Source: Cyanobacteria bacterium OH_CBB_238 (GTDB taxonomy: Bacteria > Cyanobacteriota > Vampirovibrionia > Gastranaerophilales > Gastranaerophilaceae). Taken from it: a stretch of DNA of 8,110 nucleotides. How positions within the stretch are numbered: position 1 is the stretch's first letter; every line of letters begins with the position of its first letter. Positions 1 to 5,954 of this stretch are shown piece by piece. Where the stretch lies: positions 1-8,110 of the forward strand of contig JAEYQN010000153.1 of NCBI GenBank assembly GCA_023409995.1, in the 5' to 3' direction. The translations under genes and the position numbers were made by a program. The notes beneath the pieces were generated by a model. It saw only the letters and a list, made by a program, of their open reading frames with translations, ran no database searches and was not told the DNA's origin.

Positions 1-346
1 TTTTATTATATTTTGTCATATCTGTAATAACTCCATTATTTTGCAGTTGTCTATAATGTTTATTGCATAAAGTCATATTATAAAATTTACTCTCATACAC
101 CTTTACGTCATGGCTTCCACATATATCGCATACTTTTGATCCAAATAATTGCTTCTTCTTATTCGACCTATAACACTTACTACATCCATATTGATTTGTT
201 TTTCTTATTTGAGAAGACGTAAGTATGGCAACTCTGCCACACTCACATCTCACCTTATATAAGCATTCTCCTCTATCATCGGTACCATCGTATTCTAATA
301 CAGTTAATGTATGTATTTTTTTATTTAATAAATCTATTTTTTTCAT
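1..346 (-). CDS. Partial zinc-rich protein, N-terminal region of a putative AP2/HNH-type phage endonuclease
   Basis: Reading from the ATG at 346 the frame stays open to the window edge, giving 115 residues with the C-terminus missing. An opening segment of the type 'LLNKKIHTLTVLE' is followed by a CxC...CxxC knuckle (C34, C36, C55, C58) and a second cluster, C73-x2-C76 and C94-x2-H97 (LCNKHY). This order resembles the N-terminal half of phage AP2/HNH homing-endonuclease-like proteins, in which the nuclease or DNA-binding domain follows. The nuclease domain itself is not in the window, so the function is inferred. The start codon overlaps the nrdD stop as ATGA, which implies translational coupling. 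Homing endonucleases are known to sit beside nrd genes in phages. It could instead be a zinc-binding regulator with no nuclease activity. Confidence 0.7.
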   Translation of the reverse strand, partial: MKKIDLLNKKIHTLTVLEYDGTDDRGECLYKVRCECGRVAILTSSQIRKTNQYGCSKCYRSNKKKQLFGSKVCDICGSHDVKVYESKFYNMTLCNKHYRQLQNNGVITDMTKYNK

Positions 347-2109
347 TCTATGTTAATTTGTGTCCTATCTTTGAATTCAGCTTTTTTGCCCTTATTAAAA
401 TTATCAATACATCTCAGATATCCAGTTATTCTTTGATATAATTTTAATTTCTTTTTACATACTGGGCATTTATCAGTAATTTCTTTTATATATCCATGTT
501 CATCACAATATCGAGATATTGGAGAAATACTCATGTATGGAACGGAATAGTTTGTAAACATTTGCTTAACAATTGATTTTGCTTGATCACCGCTTATTGC
601 ACCTGACATCATACAATGAATAACTGTTCCACCTGTAAATTGTGATTGCAATTTTTCTTGATGTTTAAATGTACTATCAATTCCTTCGACCATATTAACA
701 GGTATATGACAGCTATTTGTATAGTAACAATCATTTCCGCTACCCTGAGTAATAATATCTGGATAGTCTTTCTTGTCTTTAAGGGCTAATCTATACGAAG
801 TTGATTCCGCTGGAGATGCTTCATAATTAAATAAACACTCGCTTCTTTCTTGAAATTCAATTAATTTATTTCTAATATATTCTCCTACTTCTTCAGCAAA
901 CCTTTTTCCAACTTCTGTTATAATATTTGTTTCATATCCAAAAAAGTTTTGGCACATTTCATTCATTCCAATTACTCCTATAGTAGAAAAGTAATTTTTA
1001 AATGATCCAACGTACTCTATAAAAGCTGGAATTGCGTGTGTTTCAAGTATATTAGTATTTAGCCATTCTCTTTTTATATCTAAACTTCTTTTTGAAATTT
1101 CAAGATAGTAATCTAATGCTTTATAAAAACTATCTCTATCACCTTTATTTTCATATGCTATCCTTGGTAAATTAATTGTAACTACTCCTATTGAACCAGT
1201 ACTATCCCCTGCTCCGAATAACCCACCATTTCTCTTACGAAGTTCTGTAAGGTCTAGTCTAAGACGACAGCACATACTTCTTGTATCTTCAGGATTCATA
1301 TCACTGTTAATATAGTTTGCAAAATACGGAGTACCAAATTTACCAGTAAGCTCCCATAACAGTTTATTATTAGGATTATCCCAATCAAATCTTTTATGAA
1401 TATTGTATGTAGGAATAGGGTAGGCAAATAACTTGTTTTCTGAATCTCCCTCTAGCATTATCTCGAAAAATGCCTTGTTTAGCATGTCCATTTCTCTTTG
1501 GCATGATTTATATGTAAAACTTTCAAGTTCTCCTCCAATAACAACATATTCATCCAATAAGTCATTAGGCGGTGTCAGATCAAACGTAAGATTGCTAAAG
1601 GCAGGTTCTGCTCCCATTCTACTATTTGAGTTTATACTGAAAATATAGTTCTGCATTGACTGTTTTACTTGTTGATAGTTTAGGCAATCTTTTTTTATAA
1701 ATGGAGACAGTAATGTATCAAAACTATTTAACGCTACAGCACCTAATATCTCATTTTGAAAAATAGTTAATAAGTTGGATATTTGATTTAATACACTGTC
1801 AAAATGTTTGGCCGGAGCGGATGTTGGCACATTTGGAATTCCTCTTACTCCTTTTGTTAAGATGTCAAGTAGTGAGTATCCGCTACAATAAGAGCTTAGA
1901 CCGCCTAAGTCGTGAATATGTACGTGACTAGTAACATACGCCTGTGCAATATCTTCATCATAAACTTCTCTCAACCAATAATCTTTGCTAACCTCACTTG
2001 TAATATATTTATTTAATCCTCCAAAACTAAATGGTGAATTTGAATTTTCTTTAACTCTCCAGTCTTGATTTTTTAAATATGGTTCAATAATTGATTTGCT
2101 GCTTTTCAT
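343..2109 (-). CDS. nrdD: Anaerobic (class III) ribonucleoside-triphosphate reductase, large subunit
   Basis: This cytoplasmic enzyme reduces ribonucleoside triphosphates to dNTPs by glycyl-radical chemistry. The 588 residues include the early active-site cysteine region (HIHDLGG then YCSGYSL, C75), a central CC pair (SMCCRLRLD, C280/C281) where the family's thiyl-radical cysteine lies, the GSIGVVTINLPR loop near 305-316, a C-terminal metal site (C-x2-H then CPVC), and the glycyl-radical motif RITGYLR with G563. The N-terminus begins directly at the conserved EPYL...W...N(S/A) segment. The usual N-terminal ATP-cone of about 100 residues is therefore absent, so dATP inhibition through a cone is not expected. 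The ATG at 2109 has AGGAG seven bases upstream. The gene follows the redoxin gene by nine bases and overlaps the next gene. It needs an NrdG activase, which is not in the window. Identity is very secure. Confidence 0.97.
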   Translation of the reverse strand: MKSSKSIIEPYLKNQDWRVKENSNSPFSFGGLNKYITSEVSKDYWLREVYDEDIAQAYVTSHVHIHDLGGLSSYCSGYSLLDILTKGVRGIPNVPTSAPAKHFDSVLNQISNLLTIFQNEILGAVALNSFDTLLSPFIKKDCLNYQQVKQSMQNYIFSINSNSRMGAEPAFSNLTFDLTPPNDLLDEYVVIGGELESFTYKSCQREMDMLNKAFFEIMLEGDSENKLFAYPIPTYNIHKRFDWDNPNNKLLWELTGKFGTPYFANYINSDMNPEDTRSMCCRLRLDLTELRKRNGGLFGAGDSTGSIGVVTINLPRIAYENKGDRDSFYKALDYYLEISKRSLDIKREWLNTNILETHAIPAFIEYVGSFKNYFSTIGVIGMNEMCQNFFGYETNIITEVGKRFAEEVGEYIRNKLIEFQERSECLFNYEASPAESTSYRLALKDKKDYPDIITQGSGNDCYYTNSCHIPVNMVEGIDSTFKHQEKLQSQFTGGTVIHCMMSGAISGDQAKSIVKQMFTNYSVPYMSISPISRYCDEHGYIKEITDKCPVCKKKLKLYQRITGYLRCIDNFNKGKKAEFKDRTQINIE

Positions 2110-2119
2110 TCATTATCTC

Positions 2120-2317
2120 CTATCTTACATTTATCCATTTTACCGCATTACTAAAATTCATTACCTCGTCATCTACTTCTAATACTGGCATTGCCATAAA
2201 TCCTTTTTCAATCATAACGTCAATATCATTTATTTCTGTATATTCAATTCCTTTATCATTTAGTTTCTTCTCTAGTATCAAACATTTAGGACATTTGTTT
2301 GAAAATAATGTAACCAT
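2120..2317 (-). CDS. Glutaredoxin/NrdH-like redoxin (CPKC)
   Basis: This is a 65-residue thioredoxin-fold protein. The N-terminal beta strand MVTLFS leads to the redox motif C9-P-K-C12. A MAMPVLEVD segment near residues 42-50 supplies the cis-proline expected of glutaredoxins and NrdH, and the end is NFSNAVKWI. At 65 residues it is a minimal glutaredoxin, slightly shorter than typical NrdH (about 75). The start ATG follows AAGGAG, which overlaps the stop of the preceding nucleotidase gene. The gene lies immediately upstream of nrdD with a nine-base gap. The simplest role is as the dithiol electron donor for this reductase, as described for redoxin-dependent class III enzymes that do not use formate. 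The motif is visible; the partnership is inferred from context. Confidence 0.9.
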   Translation of the reverse strand: MVTLFSNKCPKCLILEKKLNDKGIEYTEINDIDVMIEKGFMAMPVLEVDDEVMNFSNAVKWINVR

Positions 2318-2329
2318 TTCTCATTCTCC

Positions 2330-2893
2330 TTATCTGTGCAAATATTTATAAAAATCACACCAATTATATACTCTTTCGCCTGTCCAATACTTATTCCATT
2401 CATACTTATCACCGAAACAAATATTTCTAATAGCGTTAGTGTTTAAATAACCAGCGTAATCATCTAAGAAAATTCCATCACTCATATTAACGTGAGTTTT
2501 ATCTTTGTGTTTCTGTGAATCAACTGCGATAAATCCAACTCCAGGTAGATTTTTAACAATCCATTTGTATTTCAATCTTAGATTAGCTGGTAGCCCCATG
2601 GACACTACTTCTACTTGATAACCTTCATCTTGTAATTTATTAATAACTTCTTTAGCGTTGTCCATGAATTCAAGATTATCAAAAAATCTAGGAGAACAAA
2701 AATAGTGGTGTAATACTTTACTATTCATTAGAGGACATTCATCTTTGAAATTGTATTTATCTACAAACTCCCACCTAGCATGGCTAAAATCGGTATAGTA
2801 TTGAAAATCTTCGTTGTATAAAAAACAGATAGATTTTATTGTGTTGCAAATTGTTCCGTCATAGTCTAAATAGATCTTCCTTATATTCTTCAA
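2330..2893 (-). CDS. HAD-family 5'(3')-deoxyribonucleotidase (NT5C-like)
   Basis: The 187-residue protein has the HAD catalytic motif I, D10-Y-D12-G-T, near its N-terminus, with D10 as nucleophile and D12 as acid/base. A motif II serine lies in VVSMG (S98), a lysine-rich segment near K128-K132 can supply motif III, and motif IV is IFLDDY (D144/D145). Length and layout fit the 5' nucleotidase, deoxy, cytosolic (NT5C) group common in phages, which dephosphorylates deoxynucleoside monophosphates. The start is TTG at 2893: the ribosome-binding sequence AGGGGGTGA lies five bases upstream, and no ATG in this frame fits it. The SD overlaps the stop of the kinase gene. Pairing a dNMP phosphatase with a dNMP kinase and ThyX suggests tuning of the monophosphate pool. 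The exact substrate cannot be read from the sequence. Confidence 0.85.
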   Translation of the reverse strand: MKNIRKIYLDYDGTICNTIKSICFLYNEDFQYYTDFSHARWEFVDKYNFKDECPLMNSKVLHHYFCSPRFFDNLEFMDNAKEVINKLQDEGYQVEVVSMGLPANLRLKYKWIVKNLPGVGFIAVDSQKHKDKTHVNMSDGIFLDDYAGYLNTNAIRNICFGDKYEWNKYWTGERVYNWCDFYKYLHR

Positions 2894-2897
2894 TGTG

Positions 2898-2906
2898 TCA
2901 CCCCCT
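2898..2906 (-). promoter_or_regulatory. Ribosome binding site deciding the TTG start of the nucleotidase
   Basis: On the minus strand the sequence AGGGGGTGA stands five bases before the TTG at 2893. It differs from the full anti-SD complement AGGAGGTGA at one base, and it fixes TTG rather than any downstream ATG as the start. Confidence 0.75.
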
Positions 2907-3471
2907 ACTCCGTGTAAGCTAATCTACGATTTTCCAGTTCCTTCATATATAAATCAACAATCATATCAGCTAAAGTATCAAGCGATAAATTTCCATTGTT
3001 TGGTATAGTAAAATCAGTTCTAATATTAATAAAATCGAAGTCGTCTGTTTCAAATCGTCTTTCAACTTCTTTTTTATTATCTCCGCGATTTAATGCTCTT
3101 TCTAGCCTAGTTTCTCTATCTGCGTCTATGTAAAAACTAACAACATTTTCTATTCCCGCTTTACGTACTTTTTCTAATCCGTCTGGAGTAAGAATGCAAA
3201 CTTTGGATAGGTTATCTTCATAACAATCTTTTGTGCTGCCATAGTACCAAAGGCCACCAGTCGTACCATATGTACGATATTCAAATAATTCACCACTAAT
3301 AATCAAATCTAAGAATTTATCCTTTGTAATAAAGTGGTAATCTACACCATCTTCTTCTCCTTTGCGAAGGGGGCGTGTGGAAAACGTCACAACTTTATTA
3401 AAACCTTTTTTTCGAATTGAATCTAACAAGGCCGTCTTGCCTGAAGCTGACTTACCTAATAATAAGATCAC
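2905..3471 (-). CDS. gmk: Guanylate kinase-like (d)NMP kinase
   Basis: This 188-residue P-loop kinase is expected to convert GMP/dGMP to the diphosphate with ATP. The Walker A motif G6-KSASGKT-13 is at the extreme N-terminus. FSTRPLRKGEEDGVDYHF (about 30-47) contains the guanylate-kinase GMP-binding signature, with STRP and the tyrosine of VDYHF. YYGS at 76-79 is the second nucleotide-binding element. The arginines in ADRETRLERALNRG (about 117-130) form the lid. Length is close to the bacterial enzyme (about 200), so it looks complete and active. The start is GTG at 3471, preceded by AAAGGAG. The next gene follows after eleven bases. Some phage members of this family act on other dNMPs, so strict guanylate specificity is an inference. 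Confidence 0.9.
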   Translation of the reverse strand: MILLLGKSASGKTALLDSIRKKGFNKVVTFSTRPLRKGEEDGVDYHFITKDKFLDLIISGELFEYRTYGTTGGLWYYGSTKDCYEDNLSKVCILTPDGLEKVRKAGIENVVSFYIDADRETRLERALNRGDNKKEVERRFETDDFDFINIRTDFTIPNNGNLSLDTLADMIVDLYMKELENRRLAYTE

Positions 3472-3475
3472 CTTA

Positions 3476-3601
3476 TCACTCCTTTACAATTTCAATTATT
3501 TTTCCATCATTAATAACTGCAACATAATCTTTCATACTGTATAGATCATACAATTCATCTAAATAAATATCGTTTACAGAAAATCCATTTATCTCTAACA
3601 T
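3476..3601 (-). CDS. Small unknown protein, 41 aa
   Basis: The frame begins MLEINGFSVNDIYLDELYD and ends IIEIVKE with TGA at 3478-3476. The ATG overlaps the thyX stop as TAATG. A strong SD (AAGGGGG) lies inside the end of thyX seven bases before the start, and the stop is five bases from the GTG of the kinase gene, with the kinase SD (AAAGGAG) embedded in its last codons. These junctions match those of its neighbours, so it is very likely translated despite its size. It is acidic, with no cysteines, membrane segment or recognised motif. I do not recognise the family. Its position suggests a role tied to thymidylate synthesis or the kinase, but nothing in the sequence shows one. Confidence 0.75.
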   Translation of the reverse strand: MLEINGFSVNDIYLDELYDLYSMKDYVAVINDGKIIEIVKE

Positions 3602-4266
3602 TATTTATCCCCCTTCGTACACGGATTCTTTTCTGTACATTTACCAAAGTACTTACACTTAGGCATAAATAAGTTACCTACAATCCATGCCCACTCATCT
3701 GAGTATTCAGATAATGCAGTAGCAATATCATTGAATAATTCTCTAAACTCCCAATAAGCTCTTTTGCACATTCTTGAATGGCTCATATCAATCAGGTTTC
3801 TTAAATTTCTTTTATCAACTATTTTAGTAGTCATCCCTAATGGAAGTCCTAACGCAGAATCTTCTTTTGGTATATTTAACCTATTTAGTTCAATTAGCGA
3901 ATATGAAATTGCATCCATTAAATCTTTATAAATAATATTTGCTTCATAATTCTCTTTAATGGATGGAGGTGTAACATAAGTAAAATCACTATAATCTATG
4001 TACCTGGTGCTTGATTGCAAGCGAGATGGCAAACAACCGATGTGGGTATAGTATTCTCTAATTACTCTAGCAGAATATCCGTCAAGTATCATATGCGCAT
4101 CTGGAAACTCAAGTGTTCTTCCATGATTTGATTCTATACAATCCATACCCCTTTTATAGTTTTTACTGTCATCCGAAACATCAGATCCATAACAGATACC
4201 TGCTCTATTCCCTATTAAGGTTATTGGTTTCTCAGTTGTTTCTTTTAAAATAATAACCTTGCCCAT
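3601..4266 (-). CDS. thyX: FAD-dependent thymidylate synthase ThyX
   Basis: ThyX methylates dUMP to dTMP using methylenetetrahydrofolate with FAD/NADPH. The 221 residues include REYYTHIGCLPSRLQSSTRY (70-89), a variant of the ThyX signature RHRxxSxNExSxRY in which the terminal STRY is intact but the opening is TH with a slightly longer spacing. The C-terminal half has the substrate-binding pattern NLRNLIDMSHSRMCKRAYWE (154-173). A short tail with C204, C210 and C216 follows, as in clostridial members. GMTTK near 144-148 and the N-terminal GICYGSDVSDDSKNYKRG also fit that clade. The ATG overlaps the preceding stop (TAATG), with GAGGT six bases upstream. The enzyme makes the phage independent of host ThyA. 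The family call is firm; activity with the altered signature is inferred from its clade. Confidence 0.93.
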   Translation of the reverse strand: MGKVIILKETTEKPITLIGNRAGICYGSDVSDDSKNYKRGMDCIESNHGRTLEFPDAHMILDGYSARVIREYYTHIGCLPSRLQSSTRYIDYSDFTYVTPPSIKENYEANIIYKDLMDAISYSLIELNRLNIPKEDSALGLPLGMTTKIVDKRNLRNLIDMSHSRMCKRAYWEFRELFNDIATALSEYSDEWAWIVGNLFMPKCKYFGKCTEKNPCTKGDK

Positions 4267-4505
4267 TAAGCTACCTCGTACATCTTAAATTTCTCATTGA
4301 ACATATTAAGTTCATCTTTATCATCTGTATTAATCGAAATAACAAATGGCTTACTAGGTATCAATGCCAAAATTGCTATTGCTGATTTTCCATCAACTAA
4401 ATAACTATCTCGCTTAGCGTCTATGTCGCTCTTAAATAGAGTTACCTTGTTTAAATAATCAGTAATGTCGTCCTCTGTATATAACGCAATTTTCAATTTA
4501 TTCAT
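4266..4505 (-). CDS. HPr-fold protein lacking the phosphorylatable histidine
   Basis: The 79-residue protein resembles the C-terminal two thirds of HPr phosphocarriers: a strand near DIDAKRDSYLVDGKSAIAIL (28-47), then ALIPSKPFVISINTDD with the family pattern of strand and acidic loop, then a last helix DELNMFNEKF. The position where HPr carries His15 (GLHARPA) reads LYTEDDITDYLNKV, with no histidine anywhere in the protein. The aligned serine region is S41 in DGKSAI, so a Crh-like serine might be kept. Similar His-less HPr-like proteins occur in clostridial genomes, usually annotated only as HPr family. AAAGGAG stands before the ATG at 4505, and the stop overlaps the thyX start. Phosphotransfer is not expected; a protein-binding or regulatory role is possible but unproven. 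Confidence 0.65.
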   Translation of the reverse strand: MNKLKIALYTEDDITDYLNKVTLFKSDIDAKRDSYLVDGKSAIAILALIPSKPFVISINTDDKDELNMFNEKFKMYEVA

Positions 4506-4517
4506 GCCTACACTCCT

Positions 4518-5231
4518 TTACTTATAAAATGCATGTCCTACTTTGTCTGTAAATAAATATCTCTTGTTTCTACTTGCGTAAGTCTTATGTTTGCAGCTAT
4601 CAAAGAATAATGCTCCATTTGTCGTATCTTTTATCTGAAATGCATATTCACAAGCAAGTATTGTGGACTTAGTAACTTCAATCCTTCTGTATCTTCCACT
4701 AGAATATGTACTGAACTGGTTCTTTTGCTTTAACACTCCAGTCATTGTATCTGGAAACTTATTATTTTTTATCCTATTCAATATAACAGAAGCAACATTA
4801 CACTTATTAGTAAAGTACGAGTTACCCGTAACTTCAGCTTCAACTATTTTAAACATTAGTGATAGTTCTTTTTTCGTATAGTAATCATAGATTGTCTTAT
4901 TTGATTTTGCCCACTCGGAATACTGTTTCTGTATCTTCTTGTATTTTATAAACCATTCCATTCTATCTTTTGCTTTAATAGTCTTTAGTCTGCTTTTACA
5001 TTCTTTTTGCTTCAACTTTTTGCATATAATTTTTGCTTCTTCGTATATCTGACATTTGAAGTGAAGTTTTCCATCTATTTTAAATTCCATTTGGGGGCGA
5101 GTATTTGCAGAGAGTTCAAGATTTGCCACTAACTCAATACTTGAATTCTCACCATTGTTATTTACCATATAAAACACCATTAAGAATAAAATGGCCATAG
5201 TGATAAACAACCTAGCTAAAAATTTCTTCAA
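4518..5231 (-). CDS. Membrane-anchored SleB/CwlJ-type cell-wall hydrolase
   Basis: The 237-residue protein starts with lysines and a hydrophobic stretch (about 8-23) that acts as a signal peptide or signal anchor, placing the rest outside the membrane. A lysine-rich linker with many charged residues spans about 60-120. The Hydrolase_2 domain follows (about 122-237): MFKIVEAEVTG with probable catalytic E133, NVASVILNRI (145-154), KNNKFPDT, QFS (172-174), ACEYAF and TTNGALFF, ending in VGHAFYK. This family cleaves peptidoglycan as a muramidase-like lytic enzyme in spore cortex lysis and in phages. The TTG at 5231 has AAGGAGG seven bases upstream, so TTG is the start. No holin is adjacent, and the neighbours are nucleotide genes, which argues against a standard lysis cassette. 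Confidence 0.85.
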   Translation of the reverse strand: MKKFLARLFITMAILFLMVFYMVNNNGENSSIELVANLELSANTRPQMEFKIDGKLHFKCQIYEEAKIICKKLKQKECKSRLKTIKAKDRMEWFIKYKKIQKQYSEWAKSNKTIYDYYTKKELSLMFKIVEAEVTGNSYFTNKCNVASVILNRIKNNKFPDTMTGVLKQKNQFSTYSSGRYRRIEVTKSTILACEYAFQIKDTTNGALFFDSCKHKTYASRNKRYLFTDKVGHAFYK

Positions 5232-5238
5232 TCTTTAT

Positions 5239-5245
5239 CCTCCTT
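5239..5245 (-). promoter_or_regulatory. Strong ribosome binding site deciding the TTG start of the SleB-like gene
   Basis: AAGGAGG on the minus strand lies seven bases before TTG at 5231 and overlaps the TAA stop of the upstream 65-aa gene. No ATG in the same frame lies within reach, so TTG is the initiation codon. Confidence 0.8.
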
Positions 5246-5441
5246 ATGTATACATCTTCAGCAACCCATTTTCTTTGAAATTCTCTATGTTAATTACAGT
5301 AGTGTTACCGTCCCTTCTGAACACATTTAATATCTGCATATCATAACGATTCATACTGTCTCCATGTTTACCTACTAAAACAAAATCTTGCGGATTTTTC
5401 ATCAATTCTTTTGCAAGCTGCTCATTCGTGATAATCTTAAT
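5244..5441 (-). CDS. Small unknown protein, 65 aa, apparent ATT start
   Basis: The open frame reads (M)KIITNEQLAKELMKNPQ and continues to KMYT, with TAA at 5246-5244. An in-frame TGA lies three codons before the ATT, and no ATG, GTG or TTG occurs before codon 13 (TTG) and codon 14 (ATG). A strong ribosome binding site (GAGGTGA) sits six bases before ATT at 5441, the normal distance here, which favours ATT as the start. Starting at the TTG or ATG would leave the SD about 40 bases away. It is the first gene after the promoter, and its stop overlaps the SD of the SleB-like gene. The opening helix (EQLAKELMKNPQDFVLV) resembles those of small phage proteins of unknown function. I do not recognise the family. 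Confidence 0.7.
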   Translation of the reverse strand: MKIITNEQLAKELMKNPQDFVLVGKHGDSMNRYDMQILNVFRRDGNTTVINIENFKENGLLKMYT

Positions 5442-5447
5442 ACTGTG

Positions 5448-5454
5448 TCACCTC
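5448..5454 (-). promoter_or_regulatory. Ribosome binding site in front of an ATT codon
   Basis: The minus strand reads GAGGTGA, a seven-base match to the anti-SD complement, six bases before ATT at 5441. The GTG within it opens a frame that stops after three codons, so it is not the start. Confidence 0.65.
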
Positions 5455-5482
5455 TTTTCTGTTATACTTCACGGATAAGGGT

Positions 5483-5557
5483 TTAATATAGTAGATTGTT
5501 TATAAGTTGAATAATGGTTGCCAAACCATATATTGTATATTACATCTACTATATTAA
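5483..5557. repeat. Perfect 14-bp inverted repeat flanking the operon start
   Basis: TTAATATAGTAGAT at 5483-5496 is exactly the reverse complement of 5544-5557, with 47 bases between the arms. Near its centre a second inverted repeat, ATGGTT/AACCAT, spans 5514-5529 with a four-base loop. The right-hand arm contains the promoter's -10 box and the probable transcription start, and the other lies about 60 bp downstream in the leader. Because the first arm is mostly not in the promoter's own transcript, the repeat should act in DNA, for example as paired operator half-sites. In read-through RNA it could also form a long hairpin. No U-run follows it, so it does not look like an intrinsic terminator. 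Confidence 0.7.
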
Positions 5558-5579
5558 CACCTTATGATGTCTTTGTCAA
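5551..5579 (-). promoter_or_regulatory. Sigma-A/sigma-70-type promoter for the nucleotide operon
   Basis: On the minus strand TTGACA (5579-5574) is followed after 17 bases by TAATAT (5556-5551). This is a perfect -35 box and a -10 box one or two bases from consensus at the ideal spacing. The transcription start should fall near 5543-5545, giving a leader of about 100 bases before the first gene. The promoter sits in the largest intergenic region of the window, just before the ten-gene run, so it most likely drives that operon. One arm of the 14-bp inverted repeat overlaps the -10, suggesting repression there. Confidence 0.85.
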
Positions 5580-5616
5580 TACCTTTGTTAGATGTTCCTG
5601 CTTTAAAATTAGTGAT

Positions 5617-5922
5617 TTATTCGCTTAATCTCTCTATCATTTCTTCTGTTAAAAACAACCTGCCTGGCACATCATCCATGTGTACAAATTCATCATAACA
5701 CTTTGCTATATTAAAACCATTAATCCACATAGATCCATCCTTATTTTTATGTACAGAGTAAGACGTTACCCCTATAGTTGGATTATTTACTAATATACAT
5801 TCGTTGCTAAGTGCATCACAGAATATTTTTTCAGGCAAGTAATATCTTTTACCCACTTTTACTAATGGTTTATCTATGTCGTATGCCTCGATATAAAAGC
5901 TCTCATTTTCATGTTCTTCCAT
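5617..5922 (-). CDS. Unknown protein, 101 aa
   Basis: The frame begins MEEHENESFYIEAYDI and ends LTEEMIERLSE. The open frame extends six codons upstream to a GTG at 5940, but AGAAAGGA lies six bases before the ATG at 5922, and its bases are part of that upstream extension, so 5922 is the better start. The protein is acidic, with no membrane segment and two cysteines that form no motif. The middle (VKVGKRYYLPEKIF, then SYSVHKNKDGSMWINGF) suggests a compact beta-rich fold. I do not recognise a family. It ends 38 bases before the -35 of the next promoter, so it appears to be the last gene of the upstream transcription unit. No clear terminator separates the two. Confidence 0.75.
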   Translation of the reverse strand: MEEHENESFYIEAYDIDKPLVKVGKRYYLPEKIFCDALSNECILVNNPTIGVTSYSVHKNKDGSMWINGFNIAKCYDEFVHMDDVPGRLFLTEEMIERLSE

Positions 5923-5954
5923 CTTATTTCCTTTCTCCACTTAAAACTCGTCTT

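Noticed and set aside
1433..1648. Plus-strand open frame of 71 codons
   Set aside because: It is antisense to the conserved nrdD gene, has no ribosome binding site, and has no recognisable protein features.
5445..5545. Riboswitch in the roughly 100-base leader of the operon
   Set aside because: I could not match any known aptamer core; only a small ATGGTT/AACCAT hairpin and one repeat arm are visible.
5483..5557. Intrinsic terminator formed by the 14-bp inverted repeat
   Set aside because: The arms are AT-rich, the loop is long (47 bases), and no U-run follows on either strand. Overlap with the -10 box fits an operator better.
5923..5940. Six-codon N-terminal extension of the 101-aa unknown to a GTG
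   Set aside because: The extension is made of the ribosome binding site for the ATG at 5922, and no separate SD precedes the GTG.
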